A stretch of 64,000 nucleotides of DNA from contig NZ_MRTQ01000023.1 of NCBI RefSeq assembly GCF_001956215.1, forward strand, positions 1 to 64,000, in the 5' to 3' direction. How positions within the stretch are numbered: the stretch's first letter is position 1; each line of letters opens with the position of its first letter. The DNA comes from Paenibacillus sp. FSL R5-0490. GTDB lineage: Bacteria; Bacillota; Bacilli; Bacillales; Cytobacillaceae. Positions 8,782 to 17,235 of this stretch are shown piece after piece. Position numbers and translations under genes: made by a program. Below the pieces are notes generated by a model that saw only the letters and a list, made by a program, of their open reading frames with translations, did no database searches and had not been told where the DNA came from.

Positions 8782-9177
8782 TTAAGGTATGAAAACAACG
8801 GAAGTTACCCTTTGAACAAGACCGATTAGCATCAAGATAATATAAGCTGTTAAATAGAGCAGGAAATTAAATCTCCAGAATCCTTTGAATAAGATACGCA
8901 TATTAATTTCATGCTTAATTCTCCAATGAATGATAATAAAAATGACAGCTGTAATGAGCAGGGATAGAATAATCATCCATAGAAAAGATTTATCCCAGAT
9001 AACGATAATTAAATAGTGAACCGACAATATAAATAAAAAAGTGCTGACATCCAAGGCAATATGTACAGATTTTTTATGTTTTTTTGTAATTTGTTTGCTG
9101 ATAATAAAAACAGCCAGGTACCCGAGCAGCGGTATGGTCACCAGTGTTGCAATCAGGCTTGAGAACACAGTGTTCAA
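8782..9177 (-). CDS. Four-helix membrane protein, DUF3397-like
   Basis: 131 aa integral membrane protein with about four hydrophobic helices (roughly 8-28, 42-60, 66-86, 104-125). No catalytic motif is visible. It starts at TTG with AGAGGGGG upstream, two bases from the panE stop, and is therefore translationally linked to panE and probably cotranscribed with bshC. I recall DUF3397 proteins at this position in several Bacillaceae; function unknown. Confidence 0.8.
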   Translation of the reverse strand: MNTVFSSLIATLVTIPLLGYLAVFIISKQITKKHKKSVHIALDVSTFLFILSVHYLIIVIWDKSFLWMIILSLLITAVIFIIIHWRIKHEINMRILFKGFWRFNFLLYLTAYIILMLIGLVQRVTSVVFIP

Positions 9178-9178
9178 C

Positions 9179-10072
9179 TTATTTCCCCCTCTCCCTGCCT
9201 TTAATCTGACAATAAAGACTTTCTGTATACGGAGCAGACATTTTCTTCATTTCAGCTTCCTTGAGGATATAGCCTAAAATAGCATCTATCTCTGTTTCCC
9301 TGCCTTCTTCAATATCCTTAAGCATTGAGGATCTGTTCATCCCTGTTTCCTTACAGACACTTTTTACGTGGCTTAAAGCAGCTGCTTTATCAGTGATTTT
9401 TAATATGGCACTTACTTCCTCAAACAACTTTAAAAATAGCTGATAATAATATTTATTCGAAAGCAGTTCACCATTTCTAACACGGAGAACTGCAGTGAGA
9501 GGGTTTATCAGACAGTTGACGATTAATTTTTGAATTAGCATTTCCAGATGATCCTCGACGAAAATAAATGGAAAAAAGCAGGATGCCGAATCGGAAATTT
9601 TTTTCAAAAAATCCACATCACCCTTTAATGCTGCCACTTTTGTGACTCCTACCCCGGTATGCAGCACAGTATCAGATGCTGTCTTAAAAGCACCATGCTC
9701 AACACTGCCCACAAAAAGGTTATCAGCTTCCAGCATTTCTGCCCACCTCAAGTGCCCCATCCCATTTTGCAGAAACAAAAATGACCCGGATTTGCAAGCA
9801 TCCTTCTTCAATAAATCTATTGTCAATTCAGGAATACTGTATTGCTTAACCGCAACGATTGTTAAATCCTCTTCCCCCTTCCATTCACTAAAATGGCATG
9901 CCTTAACGCGGGTATTGCTGCGGATTCCATTTCTCTCGATTGTAAGTCCATTTTTGCGCAGCTTATTCAGCTGAATGCTGTTTCTCACATAGATAAGCAC
10001 ATCATGATTTTCATTTAAGTAATGGGCAAACAGAAGGCCGACAGCGCCTCCTCCGATAATAGCTATTTTCAT
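9179..10072 (-). CDS. panE: 2-dehydropantoate 2-reductase
   Basis: NADPH-dependent reduction of ketopantoate to pantoate in pantothenate/CoA synthesis (ylbQ in B. subtilis). The 297 aa product starts MKIAIIGGGAVGLLFAHYL, a Rossmann GxGxxG motif. The ApbA_C domain carries LIVNCLINPLTAVLRVRNGEL. Lys in AVKQYS and Asn in NCLINPL match the catalytic and substrate-binding positions of the family. The start is set by GGTGGAG six bases before ATG; the frame is open for 5 more codons. First gene of a panE-DUF3397-bshC unit. Confidence 0.92.
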   Translation of the reverse strand: MKIAIIGGGAVGLLFAHYLNENHDVLIYVRNSIQLNKLRKNGLTIERNGIRSNTRVKACHFSEWKGEEDLTIVAVKQYSIPELTIDLLKKDACKSGSFLFLQNGMGHLRWAEMLEADNLFVGSVEHGAFKTASDTVLHTGVGVTKVAALKGDVDFLKKISDSASCFFPFIFVEDHLEMLIQKLIVNCLINPLTAVLRVRNGELLSNKYYYQLFLKLFEEVSAILKITDKAAALSHVKSVCKETGMNRSSMLKDIEEGRETEIDAILGYILKEAEMKKMSAPYTESLYCQIKGRERGK

Positions 10073-10206
10073 AACAGACTCCACCATTTTTACTTTTTAA
10101 ACATATTTTAACAAAATAAGATAAATTCATGGGTAAAATGGAACATTTTTAACATGAAATCTAATAGTTATTTCTTAATTCCATTTTTCATCAGCTAAAT
10201 CCTTTA

Positions 10207-10245
10207 AAAAAATCCCTTTTTCGAAAATCGAAAAAGGGATTTTTA
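10207..10245. terminator. Bidirectional terminator downstream of the carboxyltransferase gene
   Basis: Near-perfect inverted repeat AAAAATCCCTTTTTCGA / TCGAAAAAGGGATTTTT around an AAA loop. It ends the acyl-CoA carboxylase operon on the minus strand and could also stop plus-strand transcripts. Confidence 0.85.
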
Positions 10246-10255
10246 ATGATGAGTA

Positions 10256-11797
10256 TTAAACCGGATAAACCGGATGTTTCCGGACACTGAATGTCAGTTC
10301 TTTAGTCTCATAAAGAGTAAATCGGTTAATTAAAACATTTCTTAAATCTGAAGGTGCAACAATATCGTCAACAATTAATTCAGAGGCTAGCTTGTAGATA
10401 TCAATGGTTTCTTTATATTCCTGCTGTTTTTCCTGAACATACTTAATCTTTTCTTTTGGATCTTCAATCGCATTGATTTTATTGGAATAAACAGCATTTA
10501 CAGCTGCCTCAGGTCCCATTACTGCAATTTGCGCTGTTGGCAATGCTATGCAGCAATCAGGCTCAAATGCCGGACCAGCCATTGCATACAATCCGGCTCC
10601 ATATGCCTTTCTTACAACAACGGAGATTTTCGGAACTGTTGCAGAACTCATGGCAGCAATAAGCTTGGCACCATGACGGATAATTCCGGCTCTTTCAACC
10701 TTTGTCCCGATCATGAACCCAGGGACATCCGCCAGGAATAACAGCGGAATATGGAAAGCATCACAAAGCTGAATAAACTTCGCTGCTTTATCCGCAGAAT
10801 CCACAAATAAAACGCCGCCTTTAACCTTTGGCTGGTTGGCGATAATTCCCACTTGCCTTCCGCCTATTCGGGCAAGTCCTGTGATTAGTTCCGCAGCAAA
10901 AAGCTTCTTAATTTCAAAAAAGCTGCCTTCATCAATTAAGGAATCAATACACTCATACATGTCAAATGGGGCATTTTGATTTTTTGGGATGATTTCTTCA
11001 AGCGCACGGCCGGATTTTGGCATGACGGCTTCCAGCTTCGCAGGTTTTTCTTTAAAGCTTGCCGGGAAATATGCCAAATACCTTCTTGCTGACTCAATAG
11101 CCTCTTCCTCACTATAAGCAAGGACATCACCACATCCGCTGACAGAACAATGCATGCGGGCGCCGCCCATTTCTTCCAGGGTTACCTTCTCCCCGATAAC
11201 CTTTTCTGCCATCCTTGGTGATCCGAGATACATAGAAGCATTTTGATCTACCATTATAACAATATCACAAAATGCAGGTATATAAGCTCCGCCGGCAGCA
11301 GATGGTCCAAAAAGGAGGCAAATCTGCGGTATCATGCCTGAAAGCTTTACCTGGTTATAAAAAATTCTTCCTGCTCCGCGTCTATTCGGAAACATTTCAA
11401 GCTGATCGGTAATACGGGCACCGGCAGAGTCAACCAGGTATAGAATCGGAACTTTCAACTTCTCTGCTGTCTCCTGAATACGGATGATCTTTTCAACCGT
11501 CCTCGCACCCCAGGAGCCGGCTTTTACTGTTGAATCATTCGCCATTACGCAGACAGTCTGGCCGTTTATCTTTCCAACTGCAGTAACAACTCCATCTGCA
11601 GGAAGGTCATTTTCCTGGCAGTTCGCAAATTTTCCATCTTCTTCATAGAATCCGTCATCAAACAAAAGCTCTAGCCGTCTTCTTACAAATAGCTTGTTTT
11701 GTGCTTCGTTCTTTTCATGATATTTTGGATGTCCGCCCGCTTCTATTACCCGGCTTCTTTCCTGGAGCGTCTCAGTTAATGTCTTTGCAGTAGTCAT
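10256..11797 (-). CDS. Acyl-CoA carboxylase carboxyltransferase subunit
   Basis: Transfers CO2 from carboxybiotin to an acyl-CoA (propionyl-, methylcrotonyl- or acetyl-CoA). The 513 aa product has the two crotonase-like halves of the PccB/MccB/YngE family. Oxyanion-type glycine pairs appear in LFGPSAAGGAYIPAF (first half) and RKAYGAGLYAMAGPAF (second half). ATG 11797 is chosen because GAGGAGG lies six bases upstream. It is last in an operon with a biotin carboxylase and a biotin carrier. A structured repeat sits only a few bases above its ribosome-binding site. YngE-like, so leucine degradation is one option; the substrate cannot be read from sequence. Confidence 0.9.
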   Translation of the reverse strand: MTTAKTLTETLQERSRVIEAGGHPKYHEKNEAQNKLFVRRRLELLFDDGFYEEDGKFANCQENDLPADGVVTAVGKINGQTVCVMANDSTVKAGSWGARTVEKIIRIQETAEKLKVPILYLVDSAGARITDQLEMFPNRRGAGRIFYNQVKLSGMIPQICLLFGPSAAGGAYIPAFCDIVIMVDQNASMYLGSPRMAEKVIGEKVTLEEMGGARMHCSVSGCGDVLAYSEEEAIESARRYLAYFPASFKEKPAKLEAVMPKSGRALEEIIPKNQNAPFDMYECIDSLIDEGSFFEIKKLFAAELITGLARIGGRQVGIIANQPKVKGGVLFVDSADKAAKFIQLCDAFHIPLLFLADVPGFMIGTKVERAGIIRHGAKLIAAMSSATVPKISVVVRKAYGAGLYAMAGPAFEPDCCIALPTAQIAVMGPEAAVNAVYSNKINAIEDPKEKIKYVQEKQQEYKETIDIYKLASELIVDDIVAPSDLRNVLINRFTLYETKELTFSVRKHPVYPV

Positions 11798-11814
11798 TCC
11801 CATCCTCCTCAAAT

Positions 11815-12072
11815 ATAAAGTGAAACTTCAATCAGGGAGGCCTTATCCCCTGATTGTTAGTCGCGTTCTAGTGTCGCTAAGATCTCCGCTAGCGCTTCGA
11901 TCAATCGACACTATGAACCCGATTGGTTCAACTAAGCCTCTGCCTGCGCGTCGGCAAGTTTCACTGTATCTCACCAATCGGGCCTTTACGGGCAGTTTGA
12001 CCCCCACTTATCCTCCTTTGATTCCTCTGAATCTTGAAGTGGGGGGTCTTACTCCCGTTAGACTGCGATAAA
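11815..12072 (+). repeat. Rearranged copy of the structured repeat inside the carboxylase operon
   Basis: Flanked by ATAAA on both sides (11815-11819, 12068-12072). The first hairpin is CAATCAGGG / CCCTGATTG, a third sequence version of the same stem. After TTAG at 11860 about 110 bp are inserted. These comprise a hairpin with arms GTTCTAGTGTCG and CGACACTATGAAC, then an inverted partial copy of the repeat's own first module (CCCGATTGGTTCAACTA ... AAGTTTCACT). The ordinary second half resumes at ACCAATCGGGCC (11973). It separates the carrier and carboxyltransferase genes and lies antisense to their mRNA. Confidence 0.85.
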
Positions 12073-12166
12073 TTTCAAATTATAGCCAATAATCCGAATG
12101 GCAGATAGTTACACGGAACAGACGGGGCTTAGCAAGCAGCCTCATGCCTTGTGTGTCCCTGCCTGC

Positions 12167-12379
12167 TTACTCAAATACAACCAGCACATCGCCTTCGTTC
12201 ACAAAATCTCCTATGCTGACCTTCACTTCAGCAACTTTCCCAGCAGTTTCGCTTTCGACCGGAATTTCCATTTTCATGGACTCAAGCATTAGTACTTCCT
12301 GTCCTGCATTAACCTCCTGGCCTGCTTCGACCAACACATTTAATACAGTACCTGCCATTGATGATGTAATTTCTTTCAT
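12167..12379 (-). CDS. Biotin/lipoyl carrier protein of acyl-CoA carboxylase
   Basis: 70 aa single-domain carrier similar to YngHB. The biotinylated lysine is in ESMKMEIP (about residue 35), and the sequence folds as a typical biotinyl domain with two mirrored halves. It carries carboxybiotin between the biotin carboxylase and carboxyltransferase. It lies 15 bp after the carboxylase stop and uses GGAGGAAATTACA-ATG. The gene is complete; such short free-standing carriers are normal for this family. Confidence 0.92.
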   Translation of the reverse strand: MKEITSSMAGTVLNVLVEAGQEVNAGQEVLMLESMKMEIPVESETAGKVAEVKVSIGDFVNEGDVLVVFE

Positions 12380-12394
12380 TGTAATTTCCTCCTT

Positions 12395-13738
12395 TTAGTT
12401 AACGGCAAAAGCCTTCTGGGTTAGATAGGATGTAGAATAATTTCCATTACGGAAATCTTCGTCTTTTAAAATTTCTTTAAATAATGGGGCATTCGTTTTA
12501 ATACCTTCAATTTTCAGTCCATCAAAGAATCGCAGTGCATTTTTGATTGCTTCATCCCTTGATTGGCCATAGATAATGCATTTTGCGATCATAGGATCAT
12601 AAAATGGGCTGACTGCCGTATTTGAAGCATATCCGTAATCTACTCGTATTCCCGGAGAATCTGCCCATTCAAATTTTGACAATTTCCCAGGAGAAGGCAT
12701 GAAGCTTACAGGATCCTCTGCATAAAGCCTAAATTCAATCGAATGGCCCTGCTGCTCTATATTGTTCTGTTCAAGAGGAAGCTTTTCCCCTCTCGCTGCA
12801 AGGAGCTGCCATTCGACAAGATCAAGTCCGGTTACTTGTTCAGTTACGGGATGCTCGACCTGAAGTCTTGTATTCATTTCAAGAAAATAAAAATTCTCCT
12901 GTTCATCTACAATGAACTCAATAGTACCGGCATTTTTATAATTGACTGCTCTGGCAGCCATCAAAGCTGTATCATACATCTTTTGCTTTGTTTGCTCTGA
13001 AAGGAAAGGAGATGGTGATTCCTCCACTACCTTCTGATGTCTCCTCTGTATAGAGCAATCTCTTTCAAATAAGTGGACGATATTCCCATGATGATCACCA
13101 AACACCTGTATTTCAATATGTCTGGCATTCTCTATATACTTTTCTATAAAAACCTCATCAGAACCAAAATAAGCTTTGGCACGGGCTTTGGTTGAGTCAA
13201 AGGACTTAGCGAGCGCTTGCTCATTTTCACAGCGCACCATACCAATTCCTCCGCCTCCACCGCTTGCCTTTAGCATAACTGGGTAACCCATATCATCAGC
13301 AAGCCTGCATGCTTCCTCGATGGTTGAGGTTCCCTCTCCGCTGCCCGGGACAACCGGCACTCCTGCTTCCTTCATGGTTTTGCGGGATACAATTTTATCC
13401 CCCATCAATTCAATCGTTTCCGGATCCGGTCCAATAAAAGCAATCCCTGCATCAATTACAGCTCTTGCAAAGCCGGCGTTTTCCGACAAAAAACCATATC
13501 CCGGATGAATTCCATCTGCCTTTTCCCTTTTGGCAATCTCTAGAATGGCATCTGTTTTTAAATAAGATTTATTGACAGGCGGTTCACCAATATGGAAAGC
13601 ATATGTAGCTTCTTTAACAAATGGCAGGTCTTTATCTGCATCAGAATATATGGCAATAGTTTCAATTTCCATTTCACGGCAGGTTTTTATGATTCTTAAA
13701 GCAATTTCTCCCCTGTTGGCAATCAGAATTTTTCGCAC
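12395..13738 (-). CDS. Biotin carboxylase subunit of acyl-CoA carboxylase
   Basis: ATP-dependent carboxylation of biotin. The 447 aa product (AccC/YngH type) starts at GTG as MRKILIANRGEIALRI. It has an ATP-grasp domain with the glycine-rich loop KASGGGGGIGM (about 159-169), HIEIQVFGD, ERDCSIQRRHQKVVEE and the catalytic EMNTRLQVEHPVTE (about 288-301). It heads the operon carboxylase-carrier-carboxyltransferase. As the chromosomal accBC pair normally lies elsewhere, this set is probably for branched-chain or propionyl-CoA metabolism. Confidence 0.92.
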   Translation of the reverse strand: MRKILIANRGEIALRIIKTCREMEIETIAIYSDADKDLPFVKEATYAFHIGEPPVNKSYLKTDAILEIAKREKADGIHPGYGFLSENAGFARAVIDAGIAFIGPDPETIELMGDKIVSRKTMKEAGVPVVPGSGEGTSTIEEACRLADDMGYPVMLKASGGGGGIGMVRCENEQALAKSFDSTKARAKAYFGSDEVFIEKYIENARHIEIQVFGDHHGNIVHLFERDCSIQRRHQKVVEESPSPFLSEQTKQKMYDTALMAARAVNYKNAGTIEFIVDEQENFYFLEMNTRLQVEHPVTEQVTGLDLVEWQLLAARGEKLPLEQNNIEQQGHSIEFRLYAEDPVSFMPSPGKLSKFEWADSPGIRVDYGYASNTAVSPFYDPMIAKCIIYGQSRDEAIKNALRFFDGLKIEGIKTNAPLFKEILKDEDFRNGNYSTSYLTQKAFAVN

Positions 13739-14002
13739 AATCTGGCCCCTTTCTACTTGTATTAATCCTGCAATAATATATATTTCTACAATCTTCTGCT
13801 TATTTCCTGCTATATTTGTAAACGCTTTCTGATTTTTATAAAAAAACTAAAAATATATTAAGTTTTCCATATGTGCAGAATTTTTTGTTTACTTGTTATA
13901 TAATAATAGACAAAGAAGAAACCTTTCAACTTTAAAGGAAGGTATTATAAAGCGTTTACATCCGCGGAATTCCTACACACCGATGGCTAAGGGGGAGATT
14001 TT

Positions 14003-14476
14003 ATGAACTATAAGGTTGAAAAATTAAAGGTAAATTATAAAACTCTGGAAGAGTTTAAGAAATTTAAAGAGTATGGATTGCAGGAGCTTTCCATGCTTGA
14101 AGACCTTGAAGCTAATATTATCGAAAACGACAGCGAATCTCCATTTTATGGTATTTATTTCGGGGATAAGCTTGTTGCACGCATGAGCCTTTATCAAATC
14201 GAAGCAAGATTCGACCGCTATTTCGAACCTGCACAGGATTATTTAGAGCTATGGAAGCTTGAAGTTTTGCCTGACTATCAAAACAAAGGCTATGGGCAAT
14301 CACTTGTAGAATTCGCAAAAGGATTTGGACTTCCTATTAAAACAAATCCGCGTGTGAAATCAAAGGCCTTCTGGGAGAAGATGGGATTTGAACCCGTTCA
14401 TTATGATATGGAACGCGACCTGGGAGAGAATCCGCTTGCCTGGTTCCCTGCTGGTGTTAAAGAACAAACTCATTAA
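14003..14476 (+). CDS. ylbP: GNAT family N-acetyltransferase YlbP
   Basis: 157 aa GNAT-fold protein. The acetyl-CoA binding stretch is LEVLPDYQNKGYGQSLVEFAKGFG (about 92-115), with QNKGYG as motif A. GGGGGAG precedes the ATG. It sits between rsfA and the carboxylase operon, as ylbP lies next to ylbO and ylbQ in B. subtilis. Substrate unknown. Confidence 0.88.
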   Translation: MNYKVEKLKVNYKTLEEFKKFKEYGLQELSMLEDLEANIIENDSESPFYGIYFGDKLVARMSLYQIEARFDRYFEPAQDYLELWKLEVLPDYQNKGYGQSLVEFAKGFGLPIKTNPRVKSKAFWEKMGFEPVHYDMERDLGENPLAWFPAGVKEQTH

Positions 14477-14503
14477 GCAGATGTCTTCTGCTATGAATGC
14501 ATA

Positions 14504-14537
14504 GAAATAAGCGGACAAATTTCAGTCCGCTTATTTC
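14504..14537. terminator. Bidirectional terminator between ylbP and rsfA
   Basis: Inverted repeat GAAATAAGCGGAC / GTCCGCTTATTTC between two convergent genes, with A/T tracts on both sides. Confidence 0.85.
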
Positions 14538-14554
14538 TATTTATTTACAATCAT

Positions 14555-15184
14555 CTATTTCTCAACCTTTTCAGGCTTTATTTCGGGATTTACAGTAAAA
14601 TTCAAGTTTTTGTGGCGGCTGCCGTCCTTAAGCCCAACAAGCTTTCTTGCACTTTCCATAATCTCTACCAGTGCTTTGTAATCCTGTTCCAGCGTATTTA
14701 ACTCTTTAATTAATTTCTCATTTTCCGCAGCCAGGTAGTACATTTGCTTCTCAAGCTCCTGAATGCGTTTCAAAGCACTGGGATCTTCTGCAGGTGCAGG
14801 TTTCTGAGCATTCTCATATAAGGCTTTCAGAAAGCCGACTAACTCATCAAACTCGATTTTCCTATTAATTTCCTGAACTGTGTTTTCGCTTTTTTCCGTC
14901 TTTTCCTCAGGAACTGCATGAAGATCATGTTCACTTCCAGCAGCCTGCGGGTTTTTCTTCATTTCTTTTCTCTGCTTTTTTGCCAATTCAATACCTGATT
15001 TATATTGTTTTCTTACATAAGAATTCCAGCGAAATCCGCAGGCAGCCGCGGTTCTGCTTAACTGTTTGCCAACTTCTTCAAATGCCTGAAGCTGAGTTCC
15101 TCCTTCACGTATATGACGGAGCACAACTTCTGCAAGAAGTAAATCTTCATCTTGAGACCAAGCATCCTGACGGGTTGAAGACAT
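14555..15184 (-). CDS. rsfA: Prespore-specific transcriptional regulator RsfA
   Basis: Regulator of sigma-F dependent genes in the forespore (ylbO). The 209 aa product has an N-terminal Myb/SANT-like DNA-binding domain (about 5-62: [15 protein letters not shown] ... [11 protein letters not shown]) and a glutamate- and lysine-rich linker. A coiled coil follows (about 130-185) that probably mediates dimerisation. AGGAGGG lies 8 bases before ATG. It is the first gene on the minus strand upstream of a crotonase gene and convergent with ylbP. Confidence 0.92.
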   Translation of the reverse strand: MSSTRQDAWSQDEDLLLAEVVLRHIREGGTQLQAFEEVGKQLSRTAAACGFRWNSYVRKQYKSGIELAKKQRKEMKKNPQAAGSEHDLHAVPEEKTEKSENTVQEINRKIEFDELVGFLKALYENAQKPAPAEDPSALKRIQELEKQMYYLAAENEKLIKELNTLEQDYKALVEIMESARKLVGLKDGSRHKNLNFTVNPEIKPEKVEK

Positions 15185-15292
15185 CAGCGTATCCCTCCTA
15201 GTGTTTTTCTTTATACATATGCCAATGCTAGAAAAGATAGACTGATATCATATTATAAATTGTAACTTTATTCATCCCCGCAAAGAAAACGC

Positions 15293-16051
15293 TTATGGCT
15301 TATTCAGGAAGCTGTCAACCTTGTTATGGTGTGCTTCTCCCTCCCATAAAACCGAACAGCGGCGCACTTCTTGGTCAATTCTCTCTTCTAAGCCTGCTTT
15401 CGCCCATTTATTTACAAGAAGATCTTTATAAGCTTCCAATACCTCACTCTCAAGTCTAATCATTCTTTCCAGAAAATGCAGACACCCATCGGTTGAATCG
15501 CCCTGAAAGACTGAATGTACGAAACCTAATTCTTTTAATTCCTCTTCAGTATATAATTTTGCTTCCATCAGCATTCTCATGGCATTGGCAGGAAGCATCT
15601 TTTCCATAATAATGGAACCGCCTCCCCAGCCGGTTGTTATGGCTAAAGTTCCCTGAATAAAACCTGCTTTTATTCCTGCTTTGGCAATTCGGTAATCACA
15701 TGCAGCAGCCAGCTCACAGCCTCCGCCGACAGCTGTCCCATTCAATATGGCAATAGTTGGTGTACGCAAGAATAGTAATTTTTTTAAAAGAGCAGCCATT
15801 CTGCTTAGCATTCCAAAGGCTTCATTTTCTGTCTTTAAACTGTGAAAGGAAGATAGATCCCCTCCTGAGCAAAAAGCCTGGTCTCCCTCACCCGTAATCG
15901 CAAGCACCTTTACTGATTTCTTACCAGCCATATGAATTGCGGTCTCCAGGCCATCCATAACCTCATAGTTTATGGCATTTCTTTTTTCAGGCCTGTTAAT
16001 CCTGAAAATTAACAGTCCATTCTCATATTCTTCAATTATGTAAGGCTTCAT
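15293..16051 (-). CDS. Enoyl-CoA hydratase/isomerase family protein
   Basis: 252 aa crotonase-fold protein. The oxyanion-hole motifs are clear (FCSGGDL near 61-67 and GTAVGGGCELA near 105-115). The two glutamates used by classical enoyl-CoA hydratases appear replaced: the first position (in the segment QGTLAITTGWGG) is Gln and the second (in ANAMRM) is Arg. It may therefore be a decarboxylase, isomerase or hydrolase rather than a hydratase. It is monocistronic by spacing, between rsfA and rpmF. Confidence 0.85.
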   Translation of the reverse strand: MKPYIIEEYENGLLIFRINRPEKRNAINYEVMDGLETAIHMAGKKSVKVLAITGEGDQAFCSGGDLSSFHSLKTENEAFGMLSRMAALLKKLLFLRTPTIAILNGTAVGGGCELAAACDYRIAKAGIKAGFIQGTLAITTGWGGGSIIMEKMLPANAMRMLMEAKLYTEEELKELGFVHSVFQGDSTDGCLHFLERMIRLESEVLEAYKDLLVNKWAKAGLEERIDQEVRRCSVLWEGEAHHNKVDSFLNKP

Positions 16052-16148
16052 GGGTGCCTCCTTAAATTTTGATTAACTATTTCTAATATTAGCAAAAATA
16101 TAGATAGGCATGTACTTATAATGATTAAATCGATGCTTTAAAACGACA

Positions 16149-16180
16149 AAAGCACAAGAACTAAGTTCTTGTGCTTTGTA
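16149..16180 (-). terminator. Terminator of ylbN-rpmF
   Basis: Minus-strand stem AAAGCACAAGAACT / AGTTCTTGTGCTTT just after the rpmF stop, followed by a short T tract. Confidence 0.85.
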
Positions 16181-16189
16181 TCTAAAGGA

Positions 16190-16363
16190 TTAGTCGTTAA
16201 CTACTTCTTTTCCTTTGTAAGTTCCGCAAGCTTTGCAAACGCGGTGAGCAAGTTTCATTTCACCACAGTTTGGGCATTCCACCATACCAGGAACCTGTAA
16301 TTTAAAATGGGTACGACGTTTTCTCTTCGCAGTTTTAGATGTTCTTCTAAAAGGTACAGCCAT
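16190..16363 (-). CDS. rpmF: 50S ribosomal protein L32
   Basis: 57 aa zinc-type L32 with the N-terminus [19 protein letters not shown] and the zinc ribbon CPNC ... CKAC (about 30-46). The open frame extends 19 codons upstream, but GGAGGTG just before this ATG and the universal MAVP start settle it. It follows ylbN, an rRNA-accumulation factor, in a two-gene operon. Confidence 0.97.
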   Translation of the reverse strand: MAVPFRRTSKTAKRKRRTHFKLQVPGMVECPNCGEMKLAHRVCKACGTYKGKEVVND

Positions 16364-16481
16364 TCTTCCCACCTCCTTAAAGAGTATTAGAGGATGTCCA
16401 TAGGAATTGGACAAACCCATTAAGAAAGTTATGAAGGCCAGAGCAAGCTGGTGTCTTCAAGTGCTTCTTGTTTTTCTTCCG

Positions 16482-17006
16482 TTATGAATCGGAAGAAGGA
16501 TCATTCTGATCAAAAAATTGAGCAAGTCCGGCAAGACGAGGATCTACTTTATCCTGTTTATCCTGCTCATGAATGACCTCCCAATCCTTACCGGATTGTG
16601 GAGCTCCCTCTTCACTGCTGTCTTCGCAGAAAACTTGCATTGGGACTTCGAGTAAAAGGATCTCATGAAGGATCGGATTTAAATCAATCACATCCCCTTT
16701 TACCTGGTGAACTTCCTCTTCGGTCTCATAATCAGGACCTTTTAAGAGGAAAGTTTCAGTTGTTTCAACATTAATTGGATAATTTACGTCAACTAAAGTA
16801 CGAGAACAAGGCAATATTAAATGACCCTTTATAGTTAAATGAAAGGTCACTTTGGCAGAATCGATATCCGCACGGCCAGTCACATGCATTGGTGATGCAC
16901 CGCGTATTTCCGGATTCAATTTCATGACCTCATCAGCATTGACAGTTTCATCAATGGGAAAGTCCTTGCTTCGATATTTTTGTAACTGACTTAAAGTCCA
17001 TTTCAT
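16482..17006 (-). CDS. ylbN: YceD/DUF177 family protein YlbN
   Basis: 174 aa member of the DUF177 (YceD) family, associated with large-subunit rRNA accumulation and nearly always upstream of rpmF. The conserved cysteine and surroundings appear in LPCSRTLVDVNYPINVETTETFLL. The start is placed at MKWTLSQLQKYR; three more codons are open upstream. Cotranscribed with rpmF (about 118 bp apart). Confidence 0.92.
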   Translation of the reverse strand: MKWTLSQLQKYRSKDFPIDETVNADEVMKLNPEIRGASPMHVTGRADIDSAKVTFHLTIKGHLILPCSRTLVDVNYPINVETTETFLLKGPDYETEEEVHQVKGDVIDLNPILHEILLLEVPMQVFCEDSSEEGAPQSGKDWEVIHEQDKQDKVDPRLAGLAQFFDQNDPSSDS

Positions 17007-17235
17007 ACGAATCACCCCAAGGCAACAAAGGTAATTATAGCCTTCCTATAATTATTTGTCAATATTTTTTCTTTACACTATAATGTAGCTATTATCATAC
17101 TATTGAAGGCTTCTTTAGTAAAAAGTTTTTTTGCGGGATTTAGAGATTTTGTTTACTTGGCAATGCGCTCCCGCTATTCTTTTAATACTTTTTCCAATAC
17201 ATATCTTTTTAAACCTTTTCGAGGAGTATGTCAAT

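Noticed and set aside
13739-14002. Hidden small gene upstream of the carboxylase operon
   Set aside because: Short frames here lack ribosome-binding sites; the AT-rich sequence looks like promoter region.
16482-16620. Frameshift in ylbN
   Set aside because: The frame is continuous at full family length; the acidic end is normal.
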